DNA of 64,000 nucleotides. Origin: Aphanomyces cochlioides. Taxonomy: Eukaryota; Oomycota; Saprolegniomycetes; Saprolegniales; Verrucalvaceae. Every line of letters begins with the position of its first letter. Position 1 is the stretch's first letter. Location of the stretch: assembly GCA_019828595.1 (NCBI GenBank), contig JAHQRK010000005.1, positions 992,001 through 1,056,000 of the forward strand. Reading direction: 5' to 3'. A model generated the notes under the pieces. That model was not told the origin of the DNA and ran no database searches. It was given only the letters and a program-made list of their open reading frames with translations. A program made the position numbers and the translations under genes. This document shows, piece after piece, positions 9,696 to 20,424 of this stretch.

Positions 9696-11061
9696 AGGTC
9701 TGCGGGAGTATTTGTCAGCAGTGAGAACGCGGGCGATGTCGACGTCGTCTCGGCATTGGGCGCCAAAACTTCGGACGGTTTGACTCGTGTAGCGATATCG
9801 AGGAAGAACAAGTTCGCGCGTTCGATTGTTTGCACGTAGACTTTGTTGTCACGTGTGATGGTGCAGCCATGTTTCGAAAACTTGGTGCAGAATCCATATC
9901 GGATGACTCGTGAAAGGGAAAACATATTGAATTGTATTGAAGGAATATACATCACATCAGTCATTCGAATTGGGACAATGCCTGATGGAGTATTCATCTC
10001 CAGCTCAATCGTTCCTCGGCCTTCGATGCTCATGTCATCGCCATTGGCAACACGAACTTTGCCAGTGAATGGCTCGAGAGTCGTAAACCATGATATGTCC
10101 TTGCAGTAGTGATCCGTCGCACCAGAGTCAAGGATCCATTCGTTGGAAGGATCAAGGTTGTCATTTACTTGCAATATTGTATGATAAGCAGCCATCATGC
10201 TCACAGGGGAGCTCGATCGACCATACGAACGCTGAGTGGATCGTTGGTTCTGACGCGTGTTTGCAAGTGTGTTGTCGTCTGTGTCCTGGAATCTTGCTCG
10301 ACGGGACGTTGAGTTAGACGACTCGCTCTGTCGACGCTCATCTGCAGTCTTCTTACGACATTCATCCTCGGAGTGATTGCGCTTGTTGCAGTAGGAACAA
10401 GTCACTAAAGATGGTTTCGATTGCTGCTGCTTGTGGTGTGGTCGACCGTTGTGCTTGGGACCATGACGCGACGTGTTCAGAGCAGCATCGTGAGGCGTAG
10501 ACTTGTTGCGGATTTCTTGTTGAATTAGAGCAGTAAAGAGCTTCTGCAGTGTTCCATCGTCGATGGTGACACCGTTTTGGAACGTGTTTGAGTAGAAGTT
10601 GACGAAAGTGTCAAAACGTGCATCCAAGCTGTTGAAGAAGACGTGGACGCTGAACTTGGGTTCGATGTTCATGCCGGCAGATTGGACATCCTCGATACAT
10701 GTCTTGAATCGATCGATGTAGGCAACAGCAGACTCATTTGGTCGTATACGGAGTTCCAGTAAGGACTGGTACAAGTACGATTCACCCATAAATGACTTGT
10801 TACCGTAGCGTTGCTGTAGTAGCTTAAGCATGCCTGAGGCAGTGGCAATTTTGCTAACCATACGGACATGTAGTATCGAGAGCAGCGAGTATGATAGCTC
10901 GCGCTAATTTATTCTTAGCGGTGTAGGTGTCATCTGATTCTGGAAGCTTGCCTTCGACAACTTCTAAGACTTCCTTGTAGTCGAGATAGGCAAGTAGACG
11001 ACATTCCCACTCAGTGTAGGACTTTCCGTTGAAAACGTGTACAAAGTGTTTGAATTCCATT
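9539..11061 (-). pseudogene. copia gag-protease, left copy
   Basis: Gag starts MEFKHFVHVFNGKSYTEW at 11061. A frame break near 10861 leads to the long frame 10861-9539 with the gag core, a CCHC zinc knuckle (CSYCNKRNHSEDEC) and the aspartic protease site WILDSGATDHYC, then the start of integrase (WHARLGHIS). The same break is in the right copy, so it predates the duplication. Confidence 0.88.
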
Positions 11062-11340
11062 TTGTGATTGGTTGAAAATGTACAAAATAGAATGTAATTG
11101 GATCTTGATTGGTTAAAATCGAGCAATGTATAATTTGGTTTGTCGATTTTGTAGTGGTGACAGTGGATTGGTTGAAATTGAATATGTGTGATTCAATTAA
11201 CCAAAACAAATATTGACTTTCGCAGTGTTATCAAGGTGTAGATCTTGTGCAGGAAAGTTTGTCGAGATTGAGCAGAACTTTTGCTTGATTCGTGAGACTC
11301 TCAGTTGTACGACGACGAAAGCTTGCTTGAGCTTGTTGTT

Positions 11341-11880
11341 GAGACCAAGAGAAACAGACCTGATTCTCGTAAGGTCATTGTTCCCATTGTCGACTAAACT
11401 GCCATGTCCATCACACCATCTATTGCATATGTGGGTTTATTCAATATACACAAAGACACTAGGCATAGCTTTTCTTTAGCTTTATGTTTAACACTTAATA
11501 CACTTTCCAATTCACATCGAAGAGGTTACGAGCCCAACCGCGCGCCGAAGTCGTCCAAGTCGCCGCCTTCGTCCTTTCGCTGCCTACAGTCGTCCAAGTC
11601 GTCGCCTGTCCGCCATTTTTACCCTTTTACCCTTTCACCCGCCCGAGTTTTTTGGCTCTCTCCTGGCCGCTGCGCCAACCCAAGGAAGACCGAAGACCAC
11701 CCAGAAGACCGCCTAGAGGCGAACATATTTACAGTTTCACCTGATATTCCTTCTGTGAGTATTGGGACAGTACCGTTCGCAGGAAAGACTGTAAGTTCTG
11801 CATCTAGTTGTCTATAAACTCCCAGTCGAGTTTGGACAATTTACTAGCGTCAACAACAACATCAAGGAAGACACCTCAAC
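11341..11880. other. Spacer of the giant inverted repeat
   Basis: This is unlike sequence between the arms. It contains pyrimidine-rich stretches, and since the gag genes point outward from it, it probably holds truncated copia LTR or leader sequence from both copies. No gene is visible. Confidence 0.4.
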
Positions 11881-13955
11881 CGACAAGCTCAAACAAGGTT
11901 TCGTCGTCGTACAACTGAGAGTCTCACGAATCAAGCAAAAGTTCTGCTCAATCTCGACAAACTTTCCTGCACAAGATCTACACCTTGATAACACTGCGAA
12001 AGTCAATATTTGTTTTGGTTAATTGAATCACACATATTCAATTTCAACCAATCCACTGTCACCACTACAAAATCGACAAACCAAATTATACATTGCTCGA
12101 TTTTAACCAATCAAGATCCAATTACATTCTATTTTGTACATTTTCAACCAATCACAAAATGGAATTCAAACACTTTGTACACGTTTTCAACGGAAAGTCC
12201 TACACTGAGTGGGAATGTCGTCTACTTGCCTATCTCGACTACAAGGAAGTCTTAGAAGTTGTCGAAGGCAAGCTTCCAGAATCAGATGACACCTACACCG
12301 CTAAGAATAAATTAGCGCGAGCTATCATACTCGCTGCTCTCGATACTACATGTCCGTATGGTTAGCAAAATTGCCACTGCCTCAGGCATGCTTAAGCTAC
12401 TACAGCAACGCTACGGTAACAAGTCATTTATGGGTGAATCGTACTTGTACCAGTCCTTACTGGAACTCCGTATACGACCAAATGAGTCTGCTGTTGCCTA
12501 CATCGATCGATTCAAGACATGTATCGAGGATGTCCAATCTGCCGGCATGAACATCGAACCCAAGTTCAGCGTCCACGTCTTCTTCAACAGCTTGGATGCA
12601 CGTTTTGACACTTTCGTCAACTTCTACTCAAACACGTTCCAAAACGGTGTCACCATCGACGATGGAACACTGCAGAAGCTCTTTACTGCTCTAATTCAAC
12701 AAGAAATCCGCAACAAGTCTACGCCTCACGATGCTGCTCTGAACACGTCGCGTCATGGTCCCAAGCACAACGGTCGACCACACCACAAGCAGCAGCAATC
12801 GAAACCATCTTTAGTGACTTGTTCCTACTGCAACAAGCGCAATCACTCCGAGGATGAATGTCGTAAGAAGACTGCAGATGAGCGTCGACAGAGCGAGTCG
12901 TCTAACTCAACGTCCCGTCGAGCAAGATTCCAGGACACAGACGACAACACACTTGCAAACACGCGTCAGAACCAACGATCCACTCAGCGTTCGTATGGTC
13001 GATCGAGCTCCCCTGTGAGCATGATGGCTGCTTATCATACAATATTGCAAGTAAATGACAACCTTGATCCTTCCAACGAATGGATCCTTGACTCTGGTGC
13101 GACGGATCACTACTGCAAGGACATATCATGGTTTACGACTCTCGAGCCATTCACTGGCAAAGTTCGTGTTGCCAATGGCGATGACATGAGCATCGAAGGC
13201 CGAGGAACGATTGAGCTGGAGATGAATACTCCATCAGGCATTGTCCCAATTCGAATGACTGATGTGATGTATATTCCTTCAATACAATTCAATATGTTTT
13301 CCCTTTCACGAGTCATCCGATATGGATTCTGCACCAAGTTTTCGAAACATGGCTGCACCATCACACGTGACAACAAAGTCTACGTGCAAACAATCGAACG
13401 CGCGAACTTGTTCTTCCTCGATATCGCTACACGAGTCAAACCGTCCGAAGTTTTGGCGCCCAATGCCGAGACGACGTCGACATCGCCCGCGTTCTCACTG
13501 CTGACAAATACTCCCGCAGACCTTTGGCATGCACGCCTTGGGCATATCAGCGTGAAATACACCGAGAAAACAAAGAAGTACACGAATGGTATCGACATTG
13601 CGCAATGCAAACACACGACTTTTGTCCGAGCTGTCTTGCTGGAAAGCAATCCAAACTCCCCTTTCCTCAACGCTCGTTGACTGTCACTACTACACCCTTT
13701 GAGCTGGTTCACTCCGACATTTGTGGTCCCATGCCGCACCCGGCACTTTGCAGTCAAGCTAAGTACTTCATAACATTCACCGATGACTACTCGAGATTCG
13801 GGTTTGTGTTTCTCCTTCTCCACATGTCAGACGCGCTCAAGTTCTTCAAGAAGTTCATGACTTACTGCACCACACAATTCAACATGCAGATACGTTGTCT
13901 TCGCTCAGACAATGGTGGCGAGTACATGTTACTGACTTTACAAGCTATCTCGACG
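11881..13955 (+). mobile_element. Ty1/copia fragment, right copy (leader to mid-integrase)
   Basis: This is an inverted copy of 9264-11337: leader, gag (ATG at 12158), frame break near 12358, gag-protease frame 12358-13680 and integrase start 13524-13955. It ends abruptly inside the integrase and joins the gypsy RNase H tail at 13956, so this junction is a rearrangement breakpoint and not a transposon end. Confidence 0.88.
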
Positions 13956-15798
13956 TGGGAGTGGCGGAGTCTTTAGGATCCTGGTTAGGGGAACTTCGAT
14001 TCAGAGGGATCGTCGCCGAGGTGGGATTAGCTGAGTCGTCGGTAGATCCGATGGGAATCAAGGATGGTTGTAAGTCGATAGGAGCGTTGTCGAGACGACT
14101 CATGCGGCGAGTCTGAATAGGGCAGACAGCGAGTCGAGACAGTCCATCCGCAGCACCATTTAATTCACCAGGTCTGCGGATGACTGTATAATCAAGTCCT
14201 TGAATCTCCATGGCCCATCGGGCGAATGTATGATTTCCTGAGCGCGATCCTGTGTTGAACAACCAGGTAAGGGTTTCGTGATCGATATAAATGTCAAAAT
14301 GTCGACGGTCGATATAAGGTCTGAACTTTCGAGTCGCCCAGACGATTCCCCAACATTCGATTTCAGAGATTCCCATTTCTTTCGAAATCCATTTTTGCTG
14401 AGCCTTGGTTAAGGATTGACTGGCATAGGCAATCACGCGATTCTTGCCTTGTTGCTTTTGCATGAGGACTGCGCCAACGGCGATGTGACTAGCGTCGACC
14501 CAAATCGAAAAGGGTAGATCGAAGTCAGGATGGGCTAGAATCGGTGGAGACACAAGACTTCGTTTGAGACTTTCTAGAGCTTCGTCGCATGCAGGAGTCC
14601 AGGTGAATTGTTCAGCTGTAAGTAAGTTCGTAAGGGGAGTGGCGATTTTAGAGAAACCGCGCACAAATCGACGGAAGTAACCAGCATGTCCCAAGAATGC
14701 ACGGACTTCTGAGACGTCTTTGAGTGTGTTGACACGAAGGACTGACTTGATTTTCTCTGGATTCGGCAGGATTCCGGCTGGTGTCACTATGTGTCCTAAG
14801 AAAGGGACTGACGATCGCCCCCATTTGCACTTGGACATTTTCAGCTTGAATCCGGCCTCCCTGAATTTCGTAAGGACTTGACTGAGTCGGATCAAATGCG
14901 ATCCAAAGTCTTCGCAGTACACAATGCAATCGTCGAGATAGACTAGGCAGGTTCGCCATTTGTAGTCGATCAATATGTGTTCCATAAGTCGTTCGAAGCA
15001 AGGGACTGCATTGCAAAGTCCGAATGGCATGACGAGCCATTCATAGAGTCCATATTTGCACGTGAAAGCAGTCTTCTCGATACTGTCTTTGGCCATGGGG
15101 ACGTTCCAATATCCTGACGCAATGTCCATCGTCGAGACGAGTTTCGCTCGACCAAGGACGTCGAGTAGGTCGTCGATTCGAGGCATAGGGTAAGAGTCCT
15201 TAACGGTGACGCTATTAAGTTTGCGATAGTCGATACAGAATCGTATCGATCCGTCTGGCTTGCGAATCATAAGGACGGGACTCGACCAGGGACTCTTCGA
15301 GGGTCGGATTAATCCAAGATCCAAGTATTGATTGAGTTCTGCCTCCATGATATCGCCTTCTGCTTTCGAAGTCCGATATGGTACGATTCGGATCGGAGGA
15401 TGGTCACCCGTGTCTATGCTGAACTCTATCAGATGAGTTCGACCTGGAGCTTTGGATGAATCGACGAAGATGTCGGAGAATTTCATGAGAGTCTTGCGTA
15501 GGAGTTCGCGTTGGTCGATACTCAGACTTGAATCCGTCCAGTCGATAGGAAGTTCTTTAGTCGTAGATTCAGCTTGCACAGGACAGACAACACCAGGGCC
15601 CCCGATTTGAGTGAGAACCCTCCTGGGTTCGTCGGCGGTGTTATTGAATAAATCGTTGTCTGTAGTGTCATGTGAGCTTGTTGATTGTGGGCTTCGCATA
15701 GAGAGTTCAGCGAAATCGTCCGGTAATGCCAACCAAGATCCAAGGATTGTGTTAGCATGTAGGCGGATCGTGGATTCAGACGGATTAGCGACTTCCAA
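13945..15798 (-). CDS. gypsy reverse transcriptase and RNase H
   Basis: This is an open frame of 617 codons. RT blocks in order are PSKSPWSSPVLMIRKPDGS, FCIDYRKLNSVT, YPMPRIDDLLD, MDIASGYWNVP, MPFGLCNA and the catalytic YLDDCIVY, then the thumb (FLGHIVTPAGI) and RNase H with WVDAS, SEIECWG, IYIDHETLTWLF and ELNGAADGLSRL. It replicates the element by copying its RNA. The C-terminal end is cut by the copia junction at 13955. It is the best preserved part of the element and may have been intact until that rearrangement. Confidence 0.92.
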   Translation of the reverse strand: MEVANPSESTIRLHANTILGSWLALPDDFAELSMRSPQSTSSHDTTDNDLFNNTADEPRRVLTQIGGPGVVCPVQAESTTKELPIDWTDSSLSIDQRELLRKTLMKFSDIFVDSSKAPGRTHLIEFSIDTGDHPPIRIVPYRTSKAEGDIMEAELNQYLDLGLIRPSKSPWSSPVLMIRKPDGSIRFCIDYRKLNSVTVKDSYPMPRIDDLLDVLGRAKLVSTMDIASGYWNVPMAKDSIEKTAFTCKYGLYEWLVMPFGLCNAVPCFERLMEHILIDYKWRTCLVYLDDCIVYCEDFGSHLIRLSQVLTKFREAGFKLKMSKCKWGRSSVPFLGHIVTPAGILPNPEKIKSVLRVNTLKDVSEVRAFLGHAGYFRRFVRGFSKIATPLTNLLTAEQFTWTPACDEALESLKRSLVSPPILAHPDFDLPFSIWVDASHIAVGAVLMQKQQGKNRVIAYASQSLTKAQQKWISKEMGISEIECWGIVWATRKFRPYIDRRHFDIYIDHETLTWLFNTGSRSGNHTFARWAMEIQGLDYTVIRRPGELNGAADGLSRLAVCPIQTRRMSRLDNAPIDLQPSLIPIGSTDDSANPTSATIPLNRSSPNQDPKDSATPTSR

Positions 15799-15924
15799 TA
15801 ATATAGTCCTTGTGGGATTTGTACGATATAGCGCAGCTGCGGCATGTAAAAGTGTCGACTTGTCAGGTTCGACCAGAATCGTTGTAGCAACGAGTAAGTG
15901 TGTTCCTACTAGACAAGCGATCCA

Positions 15925-17309
15925 TCAAAAGGATCGAGGCGGGATCGAAGTCGCAGACACTACCGTGACTGAACCAGTCGTATGAGTTTGTTGGAGTACA
16001 GGATCCAGAGGTGATAAAGAAATCAGTTCGTCACAGCCTTCGATCGTGAGTGTGTTGTCATTAAGGTTGATAATCGCGCCCATGTGGCGTAGGAGATCGA
16101 TACCAACAATCCAGTCAGTGAGAGCAGTCGACATGACCCAGAAAGGGAATAGGACTTTCCGACCAGCTAGGTTGATTGTAAGTTTGATGCGACCCAGCAT
16201 CTCGAGTCGAGAGTTGTCGGCTGAACGAATGAGGATCGAGGTTGTGACAGTTGTGGGCATCCCAATTTGCGCCAGAAGGTGGCACTGACGAAGCTACTAG
16301 AGGCACCAGTGTCGATTAGGGTCGTTGCTTTCATATTGTTGACATATGCTTGGATAAAGGGATCTGTGTCGGATCGTGATCGAGTCTGGCATAATCGTGT
16401 CATACGAGCTAAAAGTCGCACGGAGGGTGGATTTCCTTGAAGTAAGTCGGAGCAGTAGGTCGGATCGATTTTAGCCGATCGGCGATGGAAGTTGCGTAAT
16501 TGTTGAGCCTTGACTCTAGCTTGAGTTGAGGCCGTTGAAGTCGTGCCAGGAGAGTGCAACGGTAGCTCATCCCAGAATTCTTCGGAACATTCGGGAATCT
16601 GGGATTGTCGCACGCCGGAACATAACGTCGGAACTTCAAGTTGGCACAATGCAGAATCAGGATGAGATTTCTCCACATCCAAGACGGTGTCTTCAGAGTC
16701 TTCGCCAAGGGTGGATGTGGTTTCTTCAGGAGTGTCATCAGTGTAAAGGACTGAATGAGGGTTATCGTCGACCCAAGAGACTCGAGCCAACGGGTGTTTG
16801 CGAGAAGTGTTGAAGTCGCGACTGGCTCGTCTCGCCTCGTCGCATTTTTCTAACGTATTGGTGAACCATTTCAACCATAAGGATTCATCTCCGATGTCGG
16901 CAGGAGCGAGTAGGAGATGGGAGTCGGCGTCCGATAAGTCTAACGAGCGTAGGATCTGTTCGTGAGTCGGGTTGATTTGTCGCTTGCGAATGCGATCGAG
17001 CTGTTTGCGAATGTCTGCTTTAGTGGTAGGATAAAGTCGGTCTTCGATTTCTTTCGAATACTCTTCCTCTGGAAAGTCATGAGTCGAATCCATCAGCGTA
17101 GAGATTTCGTCATTTGTAAAGACAGGTACTGGATCGGGAGTAGTGCCAGAGTCGCGAGTGGCAGGCGTCTGCTGTGACTTAGGCGATCGAGTAGAGTGAG
17201 TAGAGTCCGTATTCTGTGGTCGAGGAGAAGCAATAGCGTTGCGGTCTGAGATATGCGATTCATCGGAGGAGTCATTGTAAGAAGAATCATATGCATTGTT
17301 CTCAGACAC
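15925..17309 (-). pseudogene. gypsy protease region, one frame break
   Basis: Frame 17309-16167 is acidic and Ser-rich, then reaches the aspartic protease active site TTLIDTGASSSFV near its end. A break near 16250-16260 moves the reading to 16260-15925, which carries the rest of the protease fold (VMSTALTDWIVGIDLL is the typical second half). The protease would cut the gag-pol precursor. Confidence 0.8.
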
Positions 17310-17381
17310 GCTGGAAACGTGTTGAGTCTGGCATACCAGGACATGGCCTGTTTCCGCATGAGCAGTCCTGGCGCCGCGATC

Positions 17382-18425
17382 TCAAGCCCTGTCAATTGGG
17401 CGAGAAGGGCAACGCGACGCCGAGTGGCCGACTTGCTTGCAGAGAGTGCAGGTTCGCACGTGCTCGCCGACGTAATGGCCGACTTGGTGGCAAAGGTTGC
17501 ATCGTAGGAACTTTCGAGGACAGTCGTTGGCTCCATGGCCGAGGCGATCACATCGACCACAGACTTTCACACCGCTAGTCGTCATGTCGTCGGGTTTGGA
17601 CGTGATCATGACTGGTGGATAGTCACAGGGTGGACGTGAGTGCGATTGATTTGGCTGAGTCGCAGCTTGAGTTGGAGGCGTCACACTTGGATGAGTCGGA
17701 GGAGGCGCTTGAGTCGCAAATCCTGGAGCATAGGGTGACGGAAAGTTGTACATACTGCTTGGTTGGGCCTGGATCGGAGCTGCGAAGTACGGAGTAGCAG
17801 GTTTGGTCAAGGCTTTAGTCAGCATTTTGACATGTGCTACGAAAGCCTTCTGCTCGGACTGAGTCGTAGAGATTGCATCAAGGATCTTGGCCAGAGTCGA
17901 CTCGTCTTGAAAGCCGACTTTCGAGTTTCTACGATGAGTCCGCGGAGAAGGTTCGGGAGTCGACGATGTAGAGCGATCACTGGAGTTCGATCGAGAAGAA
18001 GTCGTAGCAGTCGACGACGCTCTGGGCTTCATTTGTTCGCGGTAGAGTGGCGGATCCTCGAGTCGGATCTGACGCCCACGGAGCAGCTTCATACAGTCGT
18101 TGATCGATAGGAGTTCCTTGTCAGTGTTCTCAAGGCAGGACTCAGCTCGAGGGTGTCGGACTCCGCGCTTGAAGATCACGACTCCTTGACGATCGGGCAC
18201 GTCGATATCATCAAGGATCGTTTGGAGTCGAATCGCATAGGCCTTTACTGACTCGCCTTCCAGACGCTCAGAGTCCTCAAACAAGTGATCTACAAGTTCA
18301 CGTGGAGTGCGATTGCAGAAGCGATCCATGAAGTTGTCATAGGTCTCTCCCCATACGTCACCGGTTTTCGTCTTCGAGATCGCGATCCACCATTGGGATA
18401 AGGCAGGGTGGACCTTCTCGGACAT
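17382..18425 (-). CDS. gypsy gag: capsid and zinc knuckles
   Basis: The 347 residues contain the retrotransposon gag capsid core (W-E-Y-F pattern around YDNFMDRFCNRTPRELV, then ESVKAYAIRLQ) and, at the C-terminus, CCHC knuckles CGRCDRLGHGANDC and CTLCKQVGHSASRC, with one irregular knuckle between them. This packs the element RNA. A stop at 17382 separates it from the protease frame. Confidence 0.85.
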   Translation of the reverse strand: MSEKVHPALSQWWIAISKTKTGDVWGETYDNFMDRFCNRTPRELVDHLFEDSERLEGESVKAYAIRLQTILDDIDVPDRQGVVIFKRGVRHPRAESCLENTDKELLSINDCMKLLRGRQIRLEDPPLYREQMKPRASSTATTSSRSNSSDRSTSSTPEPSPRTHRRNSKVGFQDESTLAKILDAISTTQSEQKAFVAHVKMLTKALTKPATPYFAAPIQAQPSSMYNFPSPYAPGFATQAPPPTHPSVTPPTQAATQPNQSHSRPPCDYPPVMITSKPDDMTTSGVKVCGRCDRLGHGANDCPRKFLRCNLCHQVGHYVGEHVRTCTLCKQVGHSASRCPSRPIDRA

Positions 18426-18476
18426 GAGTTTGAGTCCCAGTAACGTCTTGCGATCTGAGTCGCTGAGTTGGAGGCG

Positions 18477-19664
18477 TTAGGCTTGATCCATGAGTTGTTT
18501 TATGAAGAATTCGCAATGAGCTTGATCGTCAGAAGTTGGGATCGTAGTGAACTTAACGGCTTGGCTGAGAGAGCCCTTGGATTTGGAGTCGGCAATTGAT
18601 TCTTCGACTTTGTCCATTTTGGTTTCCATCCTTTGAAGTGATTTTTGGAGTCCTAACAACAATGGGAGAGTAGAATCAGGTGCGGAATCAGGCGTATCAG
18701 ACCCGTTGTCGAGAGGGTCGGTTTCGGATTCGGCGATCGGGGTTGATTTACTGCCTCGAGCGAGTCGTTCGCAAAGCGCTTCGAGGTTTTGGAGGCGTTG
18801 ATTCAGAGTCGAGTTTTCTTGAGTCAATGTGCGGATCTGTTCGACAAGTCGTTGTTGGGATTCGATCGAATTGAGCTCAGCTAGGTCGAGTTGACGTTGG
18901 GTCGAGGTTTGACTTTCTTCCAGAGCGCGACTTAGAGCCTGTAGTTCGTGTAAGACGCGGTTGAAATTAGAGGAGCGATCGTTAGCGAGAGTCTGAAGGT
19001 TCTCACTAAGCCGCTGCTGTTCGAGGGAGAGAAGTTGCAAGGACTGATGCAAATTCGAAATGGTTTTCTGTTGATTCACCAAAGCAGTTTCCAAACGGAC
19101 AAAATCAGTTTCAAGGGTCGGAGATTGCGATAATTTTCGAAGATCCAATATAGCAGCGTCGAAATCCTCTCGAGTGGACGATAATTCAAATTGGAGTTGG
19201 CTGGTACGACCTGTAAGTTCCTGTAAAGAGACAGATAAAGAATTCAACGAAGTCGCAGTCATGTCATGTTGCGACTGGAAAGTCTGAGTGGCAAGGTTCA
19301 ATCCATCTGACAATGAATTGGACGTAACAGAAACGGTGTCGACTTGCGATTGTAACGATTGCAGTTGAGCGCAGAAATTCGAGGCTAGCGTTAAGGCAGT
19401 TTCTGGAGTTTCACTGTCCATTTCAACGTCAGTAGTGACCAATTCTCGATTCATTTGAAGATCAGCCGTCGGCGCCAACGAAGGTAAAGGTAAATGTTGG
19501 ATTGGATCAGCGGACTGATGATTGTTTAGGAGGTTGGGATCGTTAGAGACAATTTCATTCATGAGTCGGACATCGGCCAGTTGACGTTCCGAAAGTTGTA
19601 CAAATGGCGGTTGAAAGTCGTACCGAGGATCGCGTTGGTTGGGGGAAGCCAGCAGCCAAAGCAA
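18477..19664 (-). CDS. gypsy gag: coiled-coil segment
   Basis: The 395 residues are dominated by long Leu/Gln-rich heptad stretches (TLTQENSTLNQRLQNLEALC and similar). The segment lies in order between the gag N-terminus and the capsid core, with stops or frame breaks on both sides (about 19660 and 18450). It probably mediates self-assembly of gag (inference). The first codons may not be the true start, because the upstream frame at 19950-19555 overlaps it. Confidence 0.65.
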   Translation of the reverse strand: MLWLLASPNQRDPRYDFQPPFVQLSERQLADVRLMNEIVSNDPNLLNNHQSADPIQHLPLPSLAPTADLQMNRELVTTDVEMDSETPETALTLASNFCAQLQSLQSQVDTVSVTSNSLSDGLNLATQTFQSQHDMTATSLNSLSVSLQELTGRTSQLQFELSSTREDFDAAILDLRKLSQSPTLETDFVRLETALVNQQKTISNLHQSLQLLSLEQQRLSENLQTLANDRSSNFNRVLHELQALSRALEESQTSTQRQLDLAELNSIESQQRLVEQIRTLTQENSTLNQRLQNLEALCERLARGSKSTPIAESETDPLDNGSDTPDSAPDSTLPLLLGLQKSLQRMETKMDKVEESIADSKSKGSLSQAVKFTTIPTSDDQAHCEFFIKQLMDQA

Positions 19665-20372
19665 GTGTTTCGGGGCGACTGGGATCGTTCGTCAAAGTCG
19701 GCAGCGGACTTGGTGAAGAAATTGGAGTAATGTTTGACTGGACTAGCTGAGTCTGGGTCTGAGTCACGATGCTCATTTCAGTGAGTAGGCCTGGAGCCTC
19801 CTGAGTCGGCGTCGGACTTGGTCCAAGCAAGTTTGGACGAGAAGATCGTGCCGTCATGGATCGCGTCGTCATCGTACGTTCGACTATGGCAGTTCGAGTC
19901 GCCAGAGGAACCAAGTCTCTGTCCCCATATGGCATGATGTCACGGGGCATTCCATCGGTCGTAGCGATTTCATCGCTACGACCGATGTCAAGGCATACGA
20001 CTCGGAAAGGAACAAGTCGTTGCGATCATCCGGCAAGGGCATCGAAGAGGCGATCGCAAGTGCAGTCTCGTCGGACATCGGGAAGTCTTCCGATGAACTT
20101 CGAGGATCCATTGAGTCGTCGCTGAGGTCGGACTCAGGCGCAGGTAAAGCCAGGTAAGAGTCAGGTCGGACTCGCTTCTCATCATCAAGTTGTTCAGGAG
20201 AGTTGGCGTGATGTTGAATTCGATATCGTAAGTAGCGCTTCCTTGTGTTCGGAGAGGAAGGGTGCGGAATCAGAGCCGTCTCAGACTCAGGTCGATCGGG
20301 AGGCTGAGGGACGGAAGAAGGATCTTGAGTCGACTCGAGCAAGTTCGGGTCGATAGGTCTTCGAGGATCCAT
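19555..20372 (-). pseudogene. gypsy gag N-terminal region, frame-broken
   Basis: Gag most likely starts with MDPRRPIDPNLLES at 20372, about 50 bp inside the 5' LTR. The sequence is Pro/Ser/Asp-rich and probably disordered. The frame changes at a 16-bp hairpin (19953-19987) and goes on as 19950-19555 before joining the coiled-coil segment. No known domain was seen. Confidence 0.6.
19953..19987. repeat. 16-bp perfect hairpin with 3-nt loop
   Basis: Bases 19953-19968 pair exactly with 19972-19987 around TTC. It lies exactly where the gag reading frame changes. Confidence 0.85.
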
Positions 20373-20402
20373 AGTAGTAATGCCTTGAGTAAAGTTGGAG
20401 AA

Positions 20403-20420
20403 TACCCTGCTTCTCCACCA
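20403..20420 (-). promoter_or_regulatory. Candidate primer-binding site
   Basis: Four bases (AAAG) inside the 5' LTR, the minus strand reads TGGTGGAGAAGCAGGGTA. It starts with TGG, as expected for pairing with a tRNA 3' CCA end, and does not look like the initiator-Met site. The tRNA was not identified. Confidence 0.5.
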
Positions 20421-20424
20421 CTTT

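Larger units (their letters stand above)
7560..11340 (-). mobile_element. Ty1/copia fragment, left copy (gag to mid-RT)
   Basis: Minus-strand order is gag, protease, integrase and the first half of copia RT, in that order, as in copia (integrase before RT). The RT ends before the YVDD box near 7690. Sequence 9264 to about 11337 recurs inverted at 11882-13955. No complete copia LTR was identified, and the ends of the fragment at 7490-7560 are not sharply defined. Confidence 0.85.
9264..13955. repeat. Giant inverted repeat, 2.06-kb arms
   Basis: Bases 9264 to about 11325 match the reverse complement of about 11894-13955. Paired positions always sum to 23,219, and the 440-residue gag-protease frame is identical in both arms, as are its shadow frames. 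The arms are separated by about 550 bp of unlike sequence. Homology fades at 11320-11340 and stops sharply at 9263/13956. Transcription through it would give a long double-stranded hairpin RNA. Confidence 0.93.

Noticed and set aside
9396..9839. 147-codon plus-strand frame and its twin at 13380-13823 (minus)
   Set aside because: Both are antisense shadows of the copia gag-pol; the duplication only reflects the inverted repeat.
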